This document shows positions 1 to 7,389 of a stretch of 19,894 nucleotides of DNA, piece by piece. The notes under the pieces were generated by a model, which ran no database searches, was not told the DNA's origin, and saw only the letters and a program-made list of their open reading frames with translations. The stretch is from the NCBI GenBank assembly GCA_964414205.1, contig CAYPVP010000022.1, positions 1-19,894 of the forward strand, written 5' to 3'. Position 1 is the stretch's first letter. Every line of letters starts with the position of its first letter. Source of the DNA: STD2-102 sp964414205 (lineage in GTDB: Bacteria; Bacillota; Clostridia; Christensenellales; CAG-917). The position numbers were made by a program, and so were the translations under genes.

Positions 1-27
1 TATGGCAAAAATCTATTTTAATGACAA

Positions 28-158
28 AAATGAATATTAGGACAAAATGAAGAGATGGTCTAAATGAATATTAGGATAAAATGTATATGACCAAAAAGAA
101 CATTAGGACAAAACAAATATAAGTCAAAAATTTTTGTAATGATAAAATGTATATGAAC
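28..158. repeat. degenerate direct repeats upstream of lon
   Basis: A ~22-nt unit containing GAATATTAGGACAAAATG lies at 28-49 and recurs at 62-83 with one change (GGATAAAA instead of GGACAAAA). A weaker copy (GAACATTAGGACAAAAC) is at about 98-114, so the spacing is 32-34 nt. The downstream flank GATAAAATGTATATGAC at 75-91 recurs at 141-158 with one mismatch. The words GGCAAAAAT...ATGACAAA at 4-28 recur at 234-257. All reading frames are interrupted by stops, so I read this as non-coding tandem-derived sequence. It could also be the decayed end of something outside the window. Confidence 0.6.
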
Positions 159-463
159 TGTTTATAAACCATATGAAGTGTATATGAATTTTGTAAGTGG
201 CACAAGGCTTGTGATGATTGCAAAAGTATGAGTGGCAAAAATGTTTCTTGATGACAAATTTTATAATATGCAAAAAAATATAGAAAGCATTTTAAAAAAA
301 TTAAAACTAAATTGCAAATAATTGTTTTTTCGTGAAGAATGTCGGAAAAACTGATAGTCTTTGAAATACTTTTTTTGTCAAAATGTCGTGTTTGTGTTTA
401 AGTTGGCATTTTTTTGTGTTAAGATGGAATAAAAAGAATTTTCATCTAAAAAATGGAGCAAAT
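159..463. other. non-coding region upstream of lon
   Basis: I see no gene here. It contains a perfect 13-nt dyad, CACAAG-G-CTTGTG, at 199-211, and a TATAAT at 262-267 without a matching -35. The best sigma-A-like candidate close to lon is weak: TTGGCA at 403-408 and TGGAAT at 425-430, 16 nt apart. I see no convincing CtsR or CIRCE heat-shock operator, although lon is often stress-regulated. Confidence 0.45.
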
Positions 464-2755
464 ATGGAAGAAAAAAATTATATACCGATTTTACCTTTAA
501 GAAGAATTGTTATCTTTCCTGGACAAGTGACAAAACTTACTTTGGCAAGAACAAAATCCATTGCAACAGCAAAAGCATCAATGGAAACCAATCGCCAAAT
601 TTTGCTTGTTCCACAACTCAATCCTGATGCAAAAAACAATAAACCCGTTGTATATCACAATGTGGGTGTTTTGGCAACAATTTTTGAACTTTCCAATTCT
701 AACGGCGTTGTTGAAGTCTATTTGACTGGACAACGCAGAGTTTATGTTGAAAACATTCTTTCAAAAGAAGACCATGACGAGGCAATGTTTTCTGAATTTA
801 TTTTGACTGACAATGAAACAGTTGAATCAGAAGTCTATTTTGACCAACTTTTGCAAATTGTTTTGAACAAAGAAAAATTGAAAACAACTTCGCTTGGAAA
901 TGCAAATTTTGAAATCAATCCAAACAAAGTTACAAAAAATGAATTGATTGATGAACTCGCAACCTATTTCCCTTATAACATTGCTTTTGATTTGCTCAAT
1001 GATTCAAGCACAACATCAAGACTTGAAAAATCATTGATGTTTTTGACAAAAGAAATCAAAACCAGCGAATTGGAGCAATCAATTCAAGAAAAGGTTCGCA
1101 AGAATTTTGAAAAGGGACAAAAAGAGACTTATTTGAGAGAAACAATGTCTGTCATTCAAAAAGAATTGGGAATTGGAGAAGAACAAGAAGAATTGCGTGC
1201 CAAAATTTTCAATTTGCCACTTGATGAGTCGAGCAAAGAAAAACTTTTGAAAGATGTTGACAAATGTGCAAAAATGTCACCTAGTAGTGCAGAATTTACA
1301 CTTTTGACAAACTATTTGGAATTTGTTTTGGACTTGCCTTGGGGAATCAAGACAGAAGATAGTTGTGATTTGAAAAAAGCAAAAGAAATTTTGGACAAAG
1401 AGCATTTTGGACTGGACAAAATCAAAGATAGAATTTTGGAATTTTTGGCAGTTCACCATTTGACCGATTCAAACCGTGACCCTATTTTGTGCTTTGTTGG
1501 ACCTCCTGGTGTTGGAAAAACAACCATAGTTCGCTCGATAGCCGATGCACTTGGAAGAAAATATGTCAGAATGAGTCTTGGTGGCGTGCATGATGAAGCC
1601 GAAATTCGTGGACACAGAAAAACATATATTGGTGCAATGGCTGGAAGAATTTTGAGTGGAATCAAACAAGGTGGTTCTTCAAACCCTGTATTTTTGCTTG
1701 ATGAAATTGACAAATTGGCAAAAGATTTCAGAGGTGACCCATCTGCTGCTTTGCTTGAAGTTTTAGACCCTGAATTGAATTGGACATTCCGTGACAACTA
1801 TTTGGAATTGCCTTTTGATTTGTCTGATGTCACTTTTGTTACAACTGCAAACTCACTTGAATCAATTCCACCTGCATTGGCTGACAGAATGGAAATCATT
1901 GAAATGAGTGGTTATACTCCTGTAGAAAAACTTGAAATTGCAAAAAAACATCTTGTTCCAAAACAACTTCATTTCAATGGTTTGACAGAAAATCAAGTGA
2001 AACTTGATGATGAAATTTTGAAAATCATCATTCAAAACTACACAAGGGAAGCAGGCGTTCGACAACTGGAAAAACAAATTGCAAAAGTTATGCGTTGTGT
2101 GGCAAGAAACATTGTTGAAGGAAAAACAGAATTCCAAATCATTGATGAAGACAAATTGTCCGAATTTTTGGGAGTTGCTCATGTTGGTGGCATTTCAAAA
2201 TATGATGAAAATCAAATTGGTGCAGTCATGGGGCTTGCATGGACACAATTTGGTGGCGAAATTTTGCCTATTGAAGTTTCAACAATGAAAGGCAAAGGCG
2301 AGATTTTGTTGACGGGAAAATTGGGCGATGTTCTGAAAGAAAGTGCAAGAACAGCAATCAGTTTTTTGCGTTCAAACGAAACAATGTTAGGGCTTGAAGA
2401 AAACTGGTTTGAAAAATTGGACATTCACATTCACATTCCAGAAGGTGCAGTTCCCAAAGATGGTCCATCAGCAGGTGTGACATTGGCAACGGCTGTCTAT
2501 TCAGCAATTGGCAAGAAAGAAGCAAGAGCAGATTTGGCTATGACAGGCGAAATCACTTTGCGTGGAAAAGTTTTGCCTATTGGTGGTTTGAAAGAAAAAT
2601 TGATGGCAGCACAGCGTGCAGGAATCTATGAAATTGTTGCACCGTTTGGAAATCAAAAAGACATGGCTGAAATTCCACAAAGTGTAAAAAATGATGTAAA
2701 AGTGCATTTTGCAAAGGAACTAAAAGAAGTTTTTGAAATTGCATTTAAAAAGTAA
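464..2755 (+). CDS. lon: ATP-dependent Lon protease
   Basis: Lon is a cytoplasmic homo-hexameric AAA+ serine protease that degrades misfolded and regulatory proteins. The protein is 763 aa, close to the usual ~770-800. It opens with the Lon N-terminal substrate domain (LPLRRIVIFPG near residue 10). The AAA+ module follows, with Walker A GPPGVGKT at 346-353 and Walker B FLLDE ending at D413-E414. The C-terminal protease domain has the catalytic Ser669 in DGPSAG and Lys712 in GGLKEK, the 43-residue spacing seen in known Lon proteins. I chose ATG 464 because it is preceded by TGGAG at 454-458 with 5 nt spacing and gives the family N-terminus. The frame is open back to 383, but those 27 codons do not look like Lon. 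The gene is convergent with engB and appears monocistronic. Confidence 0.97.
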   Translation: MEEKNYIPILPLRRIVIFPGQVTKLTLARTKSIATAKASMETNRQILLVPQLNPDAKNNKPVVYHNVGVLATIFELSNSNGVVEVYLTGQRRVYVENILSKEDHDEAMFSEFILTDNETVESEVYFDQLLQIVLNKEKLKTTSLGNANFEINPNKVTKNELIDELATYFPYNIAFDLLNDSSTTSRLEKSLMFLTKEIKTSELEQSIQEKVRKNFEKGQKETYLRETMSVIQKELGIGEEQEELRAKIFNLPLDESSKEKLLKDVDKCAKMSPSSAEFTLLTNYLEFVLDLPWGIKTEDSCDLKKAKEILDKEHFGLDKIKDRILEFLAVHHLTDSNRDPILCFVGPPGVGKTTIVRSIADALGRKYVRMSLGGVHDEAEIRGHRKTYIGAMAGRILSGIKQGGSSNPVFLLDEIDKLAKDFRGDPSAALLEVLDPELNWTFRDNYLELPFDLSDVTFVTTANSLESIPPALADRMEIIEMSGYTPVEKLEIAKKHLVPKQLHFNGLTENQVKLDDEILKIIIQNYTREAGVRQLEKQIAKVMRCVARNIVEGKTEFQIIDEDKLSEFLGVAHVGGISKYDENQIGAVMGLAWTQFGGEILPIEVSTMKGKGEILLTGKLGDVLKESARTAISFLRSNETMLGLEENWFEKLDIHIHIPEGAVPKDGPSAGVTLATAVYSAIGKKEARADLAMTGEITLRGKVLPIGGLKEKLMAAQRAGIYEIVAPFGNQKDMAEIPQSVKNDVKVHFAKELKEVFEIAFKK

Positions 2756-2855
2756 TTTTGCAAGGGCAAAACAATAAAACAAAATTCTATTCTACAATTT
2801 GTCAAAAAGTATAATACAAAACTCGATAAACAAGAATAATCTGCAAAATATCAAC

Positions 2856-2884
2856 AAAAAAACGCCTAAATTGGCGTTTTTTTT
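2856..2884. terminator. bidirectional intrinsic terminator between lon and engB
   Basis: The stem is seven A plus CGCC (2856-2866) pairing with GGCG plus seven T (2873-2883) around the 6-nt loop TAAATT. The + strand ends in eight T. The minus strand gives the mirror image, so it can serve both converging units. It lies about 100 nt past the lon stop and about 115 nt past the engB stop. Confidence 0.88.
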
Positions 2885-2998
2885 GCAAGTATAAATGAAA
2901 TCAAGTAGAAACATAATCATGACTAATAAGTCAATTTTGATGATTTAAGTTGATACAAATTTAAATTTTTTTAATTTTATTTTTAATTTTCAAAAATG

Positions 2999-3700
2999 TC
3001 AGTCATCATTTTCTTGATTGTTTTCTTCTTCAAGTGCTTGTTGCTTCAAAAAGTCTTGTTTGAATTTTTGTCCATCCAAAATTTGTCCAATTTTGTCAAA
3101 CGCATCATCTTTTCCAGTCTTTTTTGATGATGAAGTCAAAATTATGTTTGCAGGTGCAATTCTGAGTTCGTTTGCAATTTTTTGACGCATAGAATTCAAT
3201 TGCAGTTTTGAAAGTTTGTCACATTTTGTTGCAAAAACAGTGAAGTCAATGTTGTTTGTGTGCAAAAAGTTGACAATCATTTTGTCGTTGTCAGAAGGCT
3301 CAATGCGAATGTCCAAAAGCAAAAATACATTTGCCAAACTTTCGCTGTTCAACAGATAGCCTTCAATCATTTCTCCCCATTTTTCTTGTTCGTTTTTTGC
3401 AACTTTTGCATAGCCATAGCCTGGCAAATCGACAAAGTGAAATTCGCCATCATTGATTTCAAAATAGTTTACAAGACGAGTTCTTCCTGGCTCACTAGAT
3501 GTTTTTGCCAATTTGTTTTGGTTTGTCAAAAAATTGATGAAAGATGATTTTCCAACATTAGATTTTCCGACAATGGCAATTTCAATTTTGTTGTCATTCA
3601 AGATGTTTTCTGCTTTTGCCACTGATGTTATGAACTTTGCTTTTTTTATGATGAAATCATTTTGTCTTGGTTTGGAATATAAGGGTTTTTGTGTTTGCAT
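2999..3700 (-). CDS. engB: ribosome biogenesis GTP-binding protein EngB/YsxC
   Basis: EngB (YsxC/YihA) is an essential TrmE-Era-like GTPase that assists late assembly of the large ribosomal subunit. In the 233-aa product the G1 P-loop GKSNVGKSS is at 45-53, the switch I region with EPGRTR at 70-75, G3 DLPGYG at 91-96, and G4 TKCD at 158-161. A TSSSKKTG segment follows as probable G5. The protein is longer than the usual ~200 aa because of a C-terminal acidic, Asn/Glu-rich tail ending EENNQENDD. The start has an AAGGAGA ribosome binding site (complement of 3707-3713) 6 nt upstream. It is the second gene of an operon, only 11 nt after the phosphoesterase. In Bacillus ysxC follows lon on the same strand. 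Here the two are neighbours but convergent. Confidence 0.96.
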   Translation of the reverse strand: MQTQKPLYSKPRQNDFIIKKAKFITSVAKAENILNDNKIEIAIVGKSNVGKSSFINFLTNQNKLAKTSSEPGRTRLVNYFEINDGEFHFVDLPGYGYAKVAKNEQEKWGEMIEGYLLNSESLANVFLLLDIRIEPSDNDKMIVNFLHTNNIDFTVFATKCDKLSKLQLNSMRQKIANELRIAPANIILTSSSKKTGKDDAFDKIGQILDGQKFKQDFLKQQALEEENNQENDD

Positions 3701-3706
3701 AATTTT

Positions 3707-3714
3707 TCTCCTTA
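3707..3714 (-). promoter_or_regulatory. engB ribosome binding site fused to upstream stop codon
   Basis: Read on the minus strand the sequence is TAAGGAGA. The TAA (3714-3712) ends the phosphoesterase gene, and its two A residues begin the AAGGAG ribosome binding site of engB. Terminating ribosomes would sit directly on the engB initiation region, so translational coupling is likely (inference). Confidence 0.75.
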
Positions 3715-4686
3715 AAATTTTTTTCTGCTTGTGAAAAACTTTTTCATTTTTTGAAAAAAAGAGAGTTGTGAAATTTTTTCTGATGCCTCAGAGCATTTTA
3801 TGTTGCAAATTTCATTTTTCAAATCTTGATTTGAATTTTTGCAGATTGTTTTTTTGTCACCTTTTTGCACATCGTTTTTCAATGTTGCTTTTGAAGGTGC
3901 ATTTGTTGTTAATTTTGTGTTTTGCATTGATGTTGAATTGTTCAAGATTGATTCATTGCATTTTTCTTGAAAGTTGTTTGTCAAGGTTGAAAAACATTCA
4001 ATTTGAATCAGTTTGTTGTCTATCAAGTCACAGGAAGTCAAAAAATAGGTGATACCATTTTTTTCAACTTGTGTGTTGACTCTGACATTTTTGCCGTGCA
4101 AATGCCCATAGGTGACAAATTTGACGCCATAGATTTCCAAAAGTTTGGTCACTTGTGAATCGTTGTAGTTTGCTTCAAATGGTGGATAGTGCAAAATGGC
4201 AATCAAAGTGTCACCGTCATTTTGCTTTGATTTTGCATTTTTTAAAGATAGTTCCAATCTTTGAAGTTCTCGTTCGAAAATTTTTTTGTCTTGCTCTTGG
4301 CAATTTTCATTTGTTGGAAGTGTCCAACCTCTTGCACCTGCAATGACAAAATTTCCAAATTTTACTGAATCGTTTTGAATGAAAACAAAATCGGGCAGAG
4401 CATTTCTTACTTTGCTTACAGAATTCCACCAATAGTCATGGTTGCCTTTGATGACAATTTTGTGTCCTTTCAAATTTTTTAGCAATTCAAAATCAGGCAT
4501 TGCTTCTTGCAAAGTCAAGCCCCAAGACATATCTCCACCCAAAAGAACTATGTCATTGTCTGAAACTTTTTCGTTCCAGTCTTGTTTGATTTTTTCAAAA
4601 TGACCTTCCCATTTGTCGCCAAAGATGTCCATAGGTTTTTTGACCACAGTGGACAAATGGAGGTCGCTTATTGCATAAATTTTCAT
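3712..4686 (-). CDS. calcineurin-like metallophosphoesterase with low-complexity C-terminal tail
   Basis: This is a predicted cytoplasmic phosphohydrolase of the metallophos superfamily. The natural substrate of this subgroup is not known to me. In the 324-aa product the two-metal motifs are all present: D8-x-H10 in SDLHLS, G51-D52 in GGDMSW, GNHD at 81-84, H166 in LHYPP and GHLH at 194-197. The catalytic domain ends near residue 231. The remaining ~93 residues are Asn/Lys/Thr/Ser-rich without a recognisable fold and end in a basic, aromatic segment (FFQKMKKFF near the C-terminus). I chose ATG 4686 because MKIYAISDLHLS is the family N-terminus. The frame is open 13 codons further upstream, but those residues do not fit. 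No Shine-Dalgarno precedes it. It is first in the operon with engB and divergent from the MATE gene. Confidence 0.9.
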   Translation of the reverse strand: MKIYAISDLHLSTVVKKPMDIFGDKWEGHFEKIKQDWNEKVSDNDIVLLGGDMSWGLTLQEAMPDFELLKNLKGHKIVIKGNHDYWWNSVSKVRNALPDFVFIQNDSVKFGNFVIAGARGWTLPTNENCQEQDKKIFERELQRLELSLKNAKSKQNDGDTLIAILHYPPFEANYNDSQVTKLLEIYGVKFVTYGHLHGKNVRVNTQVEKNGITYFLTSCDLIDNKLIQIECFSTLTNNFQEKCNESILNNSTSMQNTKLTTNAPSKATLKNDVQKGDKKTICKNSNQDLKNEICNIKCSEASEKISQLSFFQKMKKFFTSRKKF

Positions 4687-4696
4687 ATATAGAACC

Positions 4697-4725
4697 AATT
4701 TAACATATTTTTGAGTTTTGCACAA
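4697..4725 (-). promoter_or_regulatory. candidate sigma-A promoter for the phosphoesterase-engB operon
   Basis: Read on the minus strand, TTGTGC (4725-4720) and TAAATT (4702-4697) are separated by 17 nt. Transcription would start near 4690, only about 4 nt before the ATG at 4686. That would explain why no ribosome binding site is visible. Both hexamers are imperfect, and such matches arise easily in AT-rich DNA. Confidence 0.4.
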
Positions 4726-4753
4726 ACAAAATGCTTTTGTTGATGATTTTTGT

Positions 4754-4782
4754 TTGACCTAATTTGTTTTCTTTGCTAGAAT
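4754..4782 (+). promoter_or_regulatory. sigma-A promoter with extended -10 for the MATE gene
   Basis: TTGACC at 4754-4759 and TAGAAT at 4777-4782 are separated by exactly 17 nt. The -10 is preceded by TGC (4774-4776), an extended -10 element. The predicted start near 4789 leaves a leader of about 45-50 nt. This promoter also argues against the ORF start at 4764, which lies inside it. Confidence 0.78.
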
Positions 4783-4832
4783 TCAGGCGAATCACAACTT
4801 GCAGAGTTGTTTCAAAGGACTTTTTAAATTTT

Positions 4833-6341
4833 ATGGATAGTATGACCAAAAAATTGGTTTTCAAAGATTTTGGGAAATATGTTTCAGTCAATATGTTGGC
4901 AATGTTCGCCGTTTCACTTTATATTTTAGCAGACACTTTTTTTATTGCCAGGGGAATAGGTTCAAATGGACTTGTTGCCTTAAACTTAGTTTTGCCAATG
5001 TTCACTTTGATGAATGCAGTTGGCATGATGATTGGAATGGGTGGAGGAACAAAGTTCGCTTTGCTTGGCGAAGAAAATGTTGATGCTCGCAAAAAGGTTT
5101 TTACACATTCAATGGTGCTGGCGATTTTGTTTGGAATTGTTTTTGCCTTGATAGGAATTTTTGCACACAATCAAATTGCAACTTTGTTGGGAGCAGATGA
5201 AATTTCGCATCCAATGACATCTGAATATCTTTTTGTGCTGTATTGTTTTGCTCCTGCTTTTGTTTTGAACCACAGTTTGCTGGCGTTTGTAAGAAATGAT
5301 GGCTCGCCAAAACTTGCAATGGCTGGGGCATTTACAAGCAGTTTTTCAAACATAATTCTTGACTACATTTTTATTTTTCCTTGTCAAATGGGGATTTTTG
5401 GTGGAGTTCTTGCAACGGGAATCGCTTGCTGTTTGAGCGTTTTGGTTTTGTCAACGCATTTTTTCAAAAAAAGCAACAATTTGAAGTTGAAATTTTCAAA
5501 GCCAGAAAAAAAATATATCGGTTCAATTTTTTCTCTTGGCATTTTTGCGTTTATAACTGAAATGTCGGGAGGTCTTTCAATTTTGATTTTCAACTTTTTG
5601 ATTTTGAAGATTTCTGGCAATGTTGGTGTTGCAGCATATGGAGTGATAGCAAACGTTGCACTTGTTTTTGGTTGTGTATTCAACGGCATTGCGCAGGGAA
5701 TTCAACCATTGGTCAGTGGCAGAATTGTGAAAAACAAAAAGGAAGAAGTTAGATTCATTTTGATGCTTGCAATTGTTCTGTCAATTTTGATTGGGCTTTT
5801 GTCATATGTGTTTTTGTCACTTTGCTCAACTCCAATCATACAACTTTTCAATTTGGAGAAAAATGCAGAACTGTTAGGCATTGCAAAAATTGGATTTTAT
5901 ATCTATTTTGTTGCATTGGCGTTTATGGGAATAAACATTGTTGGTGCAGGCTTTTTCAGTGCTATTGGAGATGTCAAAAAATCTTTTGTGATTTCAATTT
6001 TGCGAGGCTTTGTTTTGCTTGGTGCATTGGCAGTGATTTTTGCATACAGTTTTGGAATTATGGGTGTTTGGAGTGCTGTTCCGACAACGGAAATTCTTGT
6101 GTCAATTTTGGTTGGCATTTTTGTCTATCTCTATGTCAAAAAAGAAAAGAAAAGGGAGAAAACTGTTTTTGAAAATGGCAATTTACCCCAAAATTTTGGT
6201 GACAACAACAAAAGTGTCAACGACAAAGTTGACAACAACAAATGTGTCAATGGCAATGCTCTGAACGACAATGGTGTGAAAGAAAAAAGTGCCAACGACA
6301 ATCTAGATGAAGAAATTGACAAACCAAATTTATCAAAATAA
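4833..6341 (+). CDS. MATE family efflux transporter
   Basis: This is a multidrug and toxin extrusion family antiporter, an integral membrane protein that typically exports cationic drugs or metabolites using a Na+ or H+ gradient. The substrate cannot be read from sequence. The ~435-residue body is a series of about 12 hydrophobic helices with MATE features: DTFFIARGIG after the first helix, GGGTKFALLGE after the second, GIAQGIQPLVSG in the second half, and a paired-lobe layout. A hydrophilic tail of ~67 residues (436-502) holds degenerate 10-residue repeats beginning DNNKSVND and DNNKCVNG. At DNA level 6201-6220 recurs at 6231-6250 with one mismatch. Start choice is uncertain: ATG 4833 or ATG 4842 (three codons later). 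AAAGGA at 4814-4819 is rather far from both. The gene appears monocistronic. Confidence 0.9.
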   Translation: MDSMTKKLVFKDFGKYVSVNMLAMFAVSLYILADTFFIARGIGSNGLVALNLVLPMFTLMNAVGMMIGMGGGTKFALLGEENVDARKKVFTHSMVLAILFGIVFALIGIFAHNQIATLLGADEISHPMTSEYLFVLYCFAPAFVLNHSLLAFVRNDGSPKLAMAGAFTSSFSNIILDYIFIFPCQMGIFGGVLATGIACCLSVLVLSTHFFKKSNNLKLKFSKPEKKYIGSIFSLGIFAFITEMSGGLSILIFNFLILKISGNVGVAAYGVIANVALVFGCVFNGIAQGIQPLVSGRIVKNKKEEVRFILMLAIVLSILIGLLSYVFLSLCSTPIIQLFNLEKNAELLGIAKIGFYIYFVALAFMGINIVGAGFFSAIGDVKKSFVISILRGFVLLGALAVIFAYSFGIMGVWSAVPTTEILVSILVGIFVYLYVKKEKKREKTVFENGNLPQNFGDNNKSVNDKVDNNKCVNGNALNDNGVKEKSANDNLDEEIDKPNLSK

Positions 6342-6359
6342 ATTTTAAAACCAAAAATT

Positions 6360-6404
6360 AAAAGCAAAAGCGAATGAGAAATTCAAACGCTTTTGCTTTT
6401 TTTT
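6360..6404. terminator. bidirectional intrinsic terminator after the MATE gene
   Basis: AAAAGCAAAAGCG (6360-6372) pairs perfectly with CGCTTTTGCTTTT (6388-6400), a 13-bp stem with a 15-nt loop. Four more T follow on the + strand. The minus strand also runs into T-rich sequence, so it can also stop transcription from the convergent gene at 6451-7077. Confidence 0.87.
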
Positions 6405-6450
6405 GTTCAAATGAATGAATGATTTTTTGAAAATGTTTGGCTTTTCCTTT

Positions 6451-7077
6451 TCACTGACTGCTTGGAGTTCTTGGAAACAATGGAAGGTCAAAAACGCCTG
6501 CGCAAACTTCCTCGGTATAATCTTGGCAAAGTGGAATTTTGCAATAGCCATAACTTGGAACAAGAATGTCAACTTCTGCTTCAAGTTTGAGAACAACAGT
6601 GACGCAGGCATTGATTGAAAATTTGTTGCCTGAAACATAAGTTCCTGTTGTAGACGCAAGATTGACAGTGGAAGCAAGTTCGACAGGGACAACAGAAGAT
6701 TCTGGCATGCACATGACAACATCTTTTTGAACAGTGTAGTAGCCAGTTCCTTTTCCAGCGACATTTTTTGCATCAATGAAAGACACTTCAACTGGAATTT
6801 GAATTGTTGCTTGCACACGAGAAAATCCTGGTTTTTCTGCCAGAGATGTGAATGTATATGATTTGATAACCCCAACTGATGATGTAGATGTTGCCGAAAC
6901 AAAAGTTAGTGGGGTGTTTGGAGTTCCCGTAGAAAACTCCACAATGGTGATTTCTTGATTTTCAATTGATGTTTGCGACATGCAGGCATCAAAAACTTTT
7001 TTTACTTGCAAGCATACTTTTTCACATACACCATGTGGAGAATTGCTTCCAAATGAGTTACTGTTGCAAAATGACAT
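6451..7077 (-). CDS. cysteine-containing protein of unknown function, possible spore or surface protein
   Basis: I do not recognise a named family with confidence. The 208-aa product has no obvious signal peptide or membrane span and nine cysteines (residues 4, 18, 22, 32, 123, 158, 179, 184, 192). They are clustered at both ends, in VCEKVCLQVKKVFDAC and YCKIPLCQDYTEEVC. The middle (40-175) is Thr/Ser/Val-rich with alternating hydrophobic residues suggesting beta structure. The N-terminus is Asn/Ser-rich. A very strong ribosome binding site AGGAGGT (complement of 7084-7090) lies 6 nt before the ATG and indicates high expression. Upstream is a promoter-like motif of the mother-cell sporulation type. 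Together these are compatible with a spore coat or exosporium-like protein. That role is inference only. It is divergent from the mraZ operon. Confidence 0.85.
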   Translation of the reverse strand: MSFCNSNSFGSNSPHGVCEKVCLQVKKVFDACMSQTSIENQEITIVEFSTGTPNTPLTFVSATSTSSVGVIKSYTFTSLAEKPGFSRVQATIQIPVEVSFIDAKNVAGKGTGYYTVQKDVVMCMPESSVVPVELASTVNLASTTGTYVSGNKFSINACVTVVLKLEAEVDILVPSYGYCKIPLCQDYTEEVCAGVFDLPLFPRTPSSQ

Positions 7078-7110
7078 AAATTTACCTCCTACAATGAGTT
7101 ATCCTCGTTT

Positions 7111-7138
7111 TACAATATGCTAGATTTCGTATTATTGT
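7111..7138 (-). promoter_or_regulatory. candidate SigK/SigE-like promoter of the cysteine-containing protein
   Basis: Read on the minus strand, CATATTGTA (7119-7111) fits the SigK -10 pattern CATANNNTA. AC (7138-7137) lies 17 nt upstream, as in the SigK -35. The start would be near 7104, about 27 nt before the ATG and just ahead of the AGGAGG site. A weak sigma-A reading (TTAACA-18-TATTGT) uses nearly the same bases, so the assignment is open. Confidence 0.35.
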
Positions 7139-7270
7139 TAAAACAGAAATTTTTTGACATAAAAGATTTGAAAAGAAAATTTTGTGCCAACAAAAACTGA
7201 AAAAAGAAAAAAATGTAACAAAATTTTCAAATAAAATCGTTGACTTGTTCATCAAAAAGTGCTCGAAAAC

Positions 7271-7306
7271 TCAAATTATAGTAAACAAATATACTATACA
7301 AATTGA
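7271..7306. promoter_or_regulatory. inverted repeat in the divergent intergenic region
   Basis: TATAGTA (7277-7283) and TACTATA (7292-7298) form perfect 7-bp arms around an 8-nt A-rich spacer. TCAA (7271-7274) and TTGA (7303-7306) extend the dyad outward. It lies about 70 nt upstream of the mraZ promoter with no T-run, so an operator is more likely than a terminator. The remainder of 7139-7369 shows no gene. Confidence 0.4.
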
Positions 7307-7369
7307 GATTTTACATTTTAAAATCAATGCATTTCCTTTGTTTTATAAGAAAATTTCAACAAAAAATAA

Positions 7370-7389
7370 AAAGTGGTTGACAGTGGGCA
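7370..7389 (+). promoter_or_regulatory. candidate MraZ operator
   Basis: Two adjacent decamers, AAAGTGGTTG (7370-7379) and ACAGTGGGCA (7380-7389), share the AGTGG core with a 10-nt period. MraZ proteins bind tandem GTG/TGGG-type repeats upstream of their own gene; a 10-nt AAAGTGKNNN unit is reported for mollicutes. The -35 hexamer TTGACA (7377-7382) lies across the junction of the two repeats, so binding would block RNA polymerase. This is the expected layout for autorepression. Confidence 0.65.

Noticed and set aside
370..395. CtsR operator before lon
   Set aside because: Only one GTCAAA-like half is present (377-382); the second heptad of the direct repeat is missing.
1..463. tRNA or structured RNA upstream of lon
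   Set aside because: The 13-nt dyad at 199-211 is isolated; no cloverleaf, T-loop sequence or larger fold can be drawn.
1277..1459. Numerous other antisense or shifted open frames inside lon, murE, murA and ftsW
   Set aside because: AT-rich genes with few stops on the opposite strand give such frames by chance. None has a start signal or a family motif.
6345..6902. Minus-strand open frame of 185 codons overlapping the cysteine-containing gene
   Set aside because: It has no ribosome binding site, runs through the terminator stem at 6360-6404, and is a different frame of a gene with an excellent start signal.
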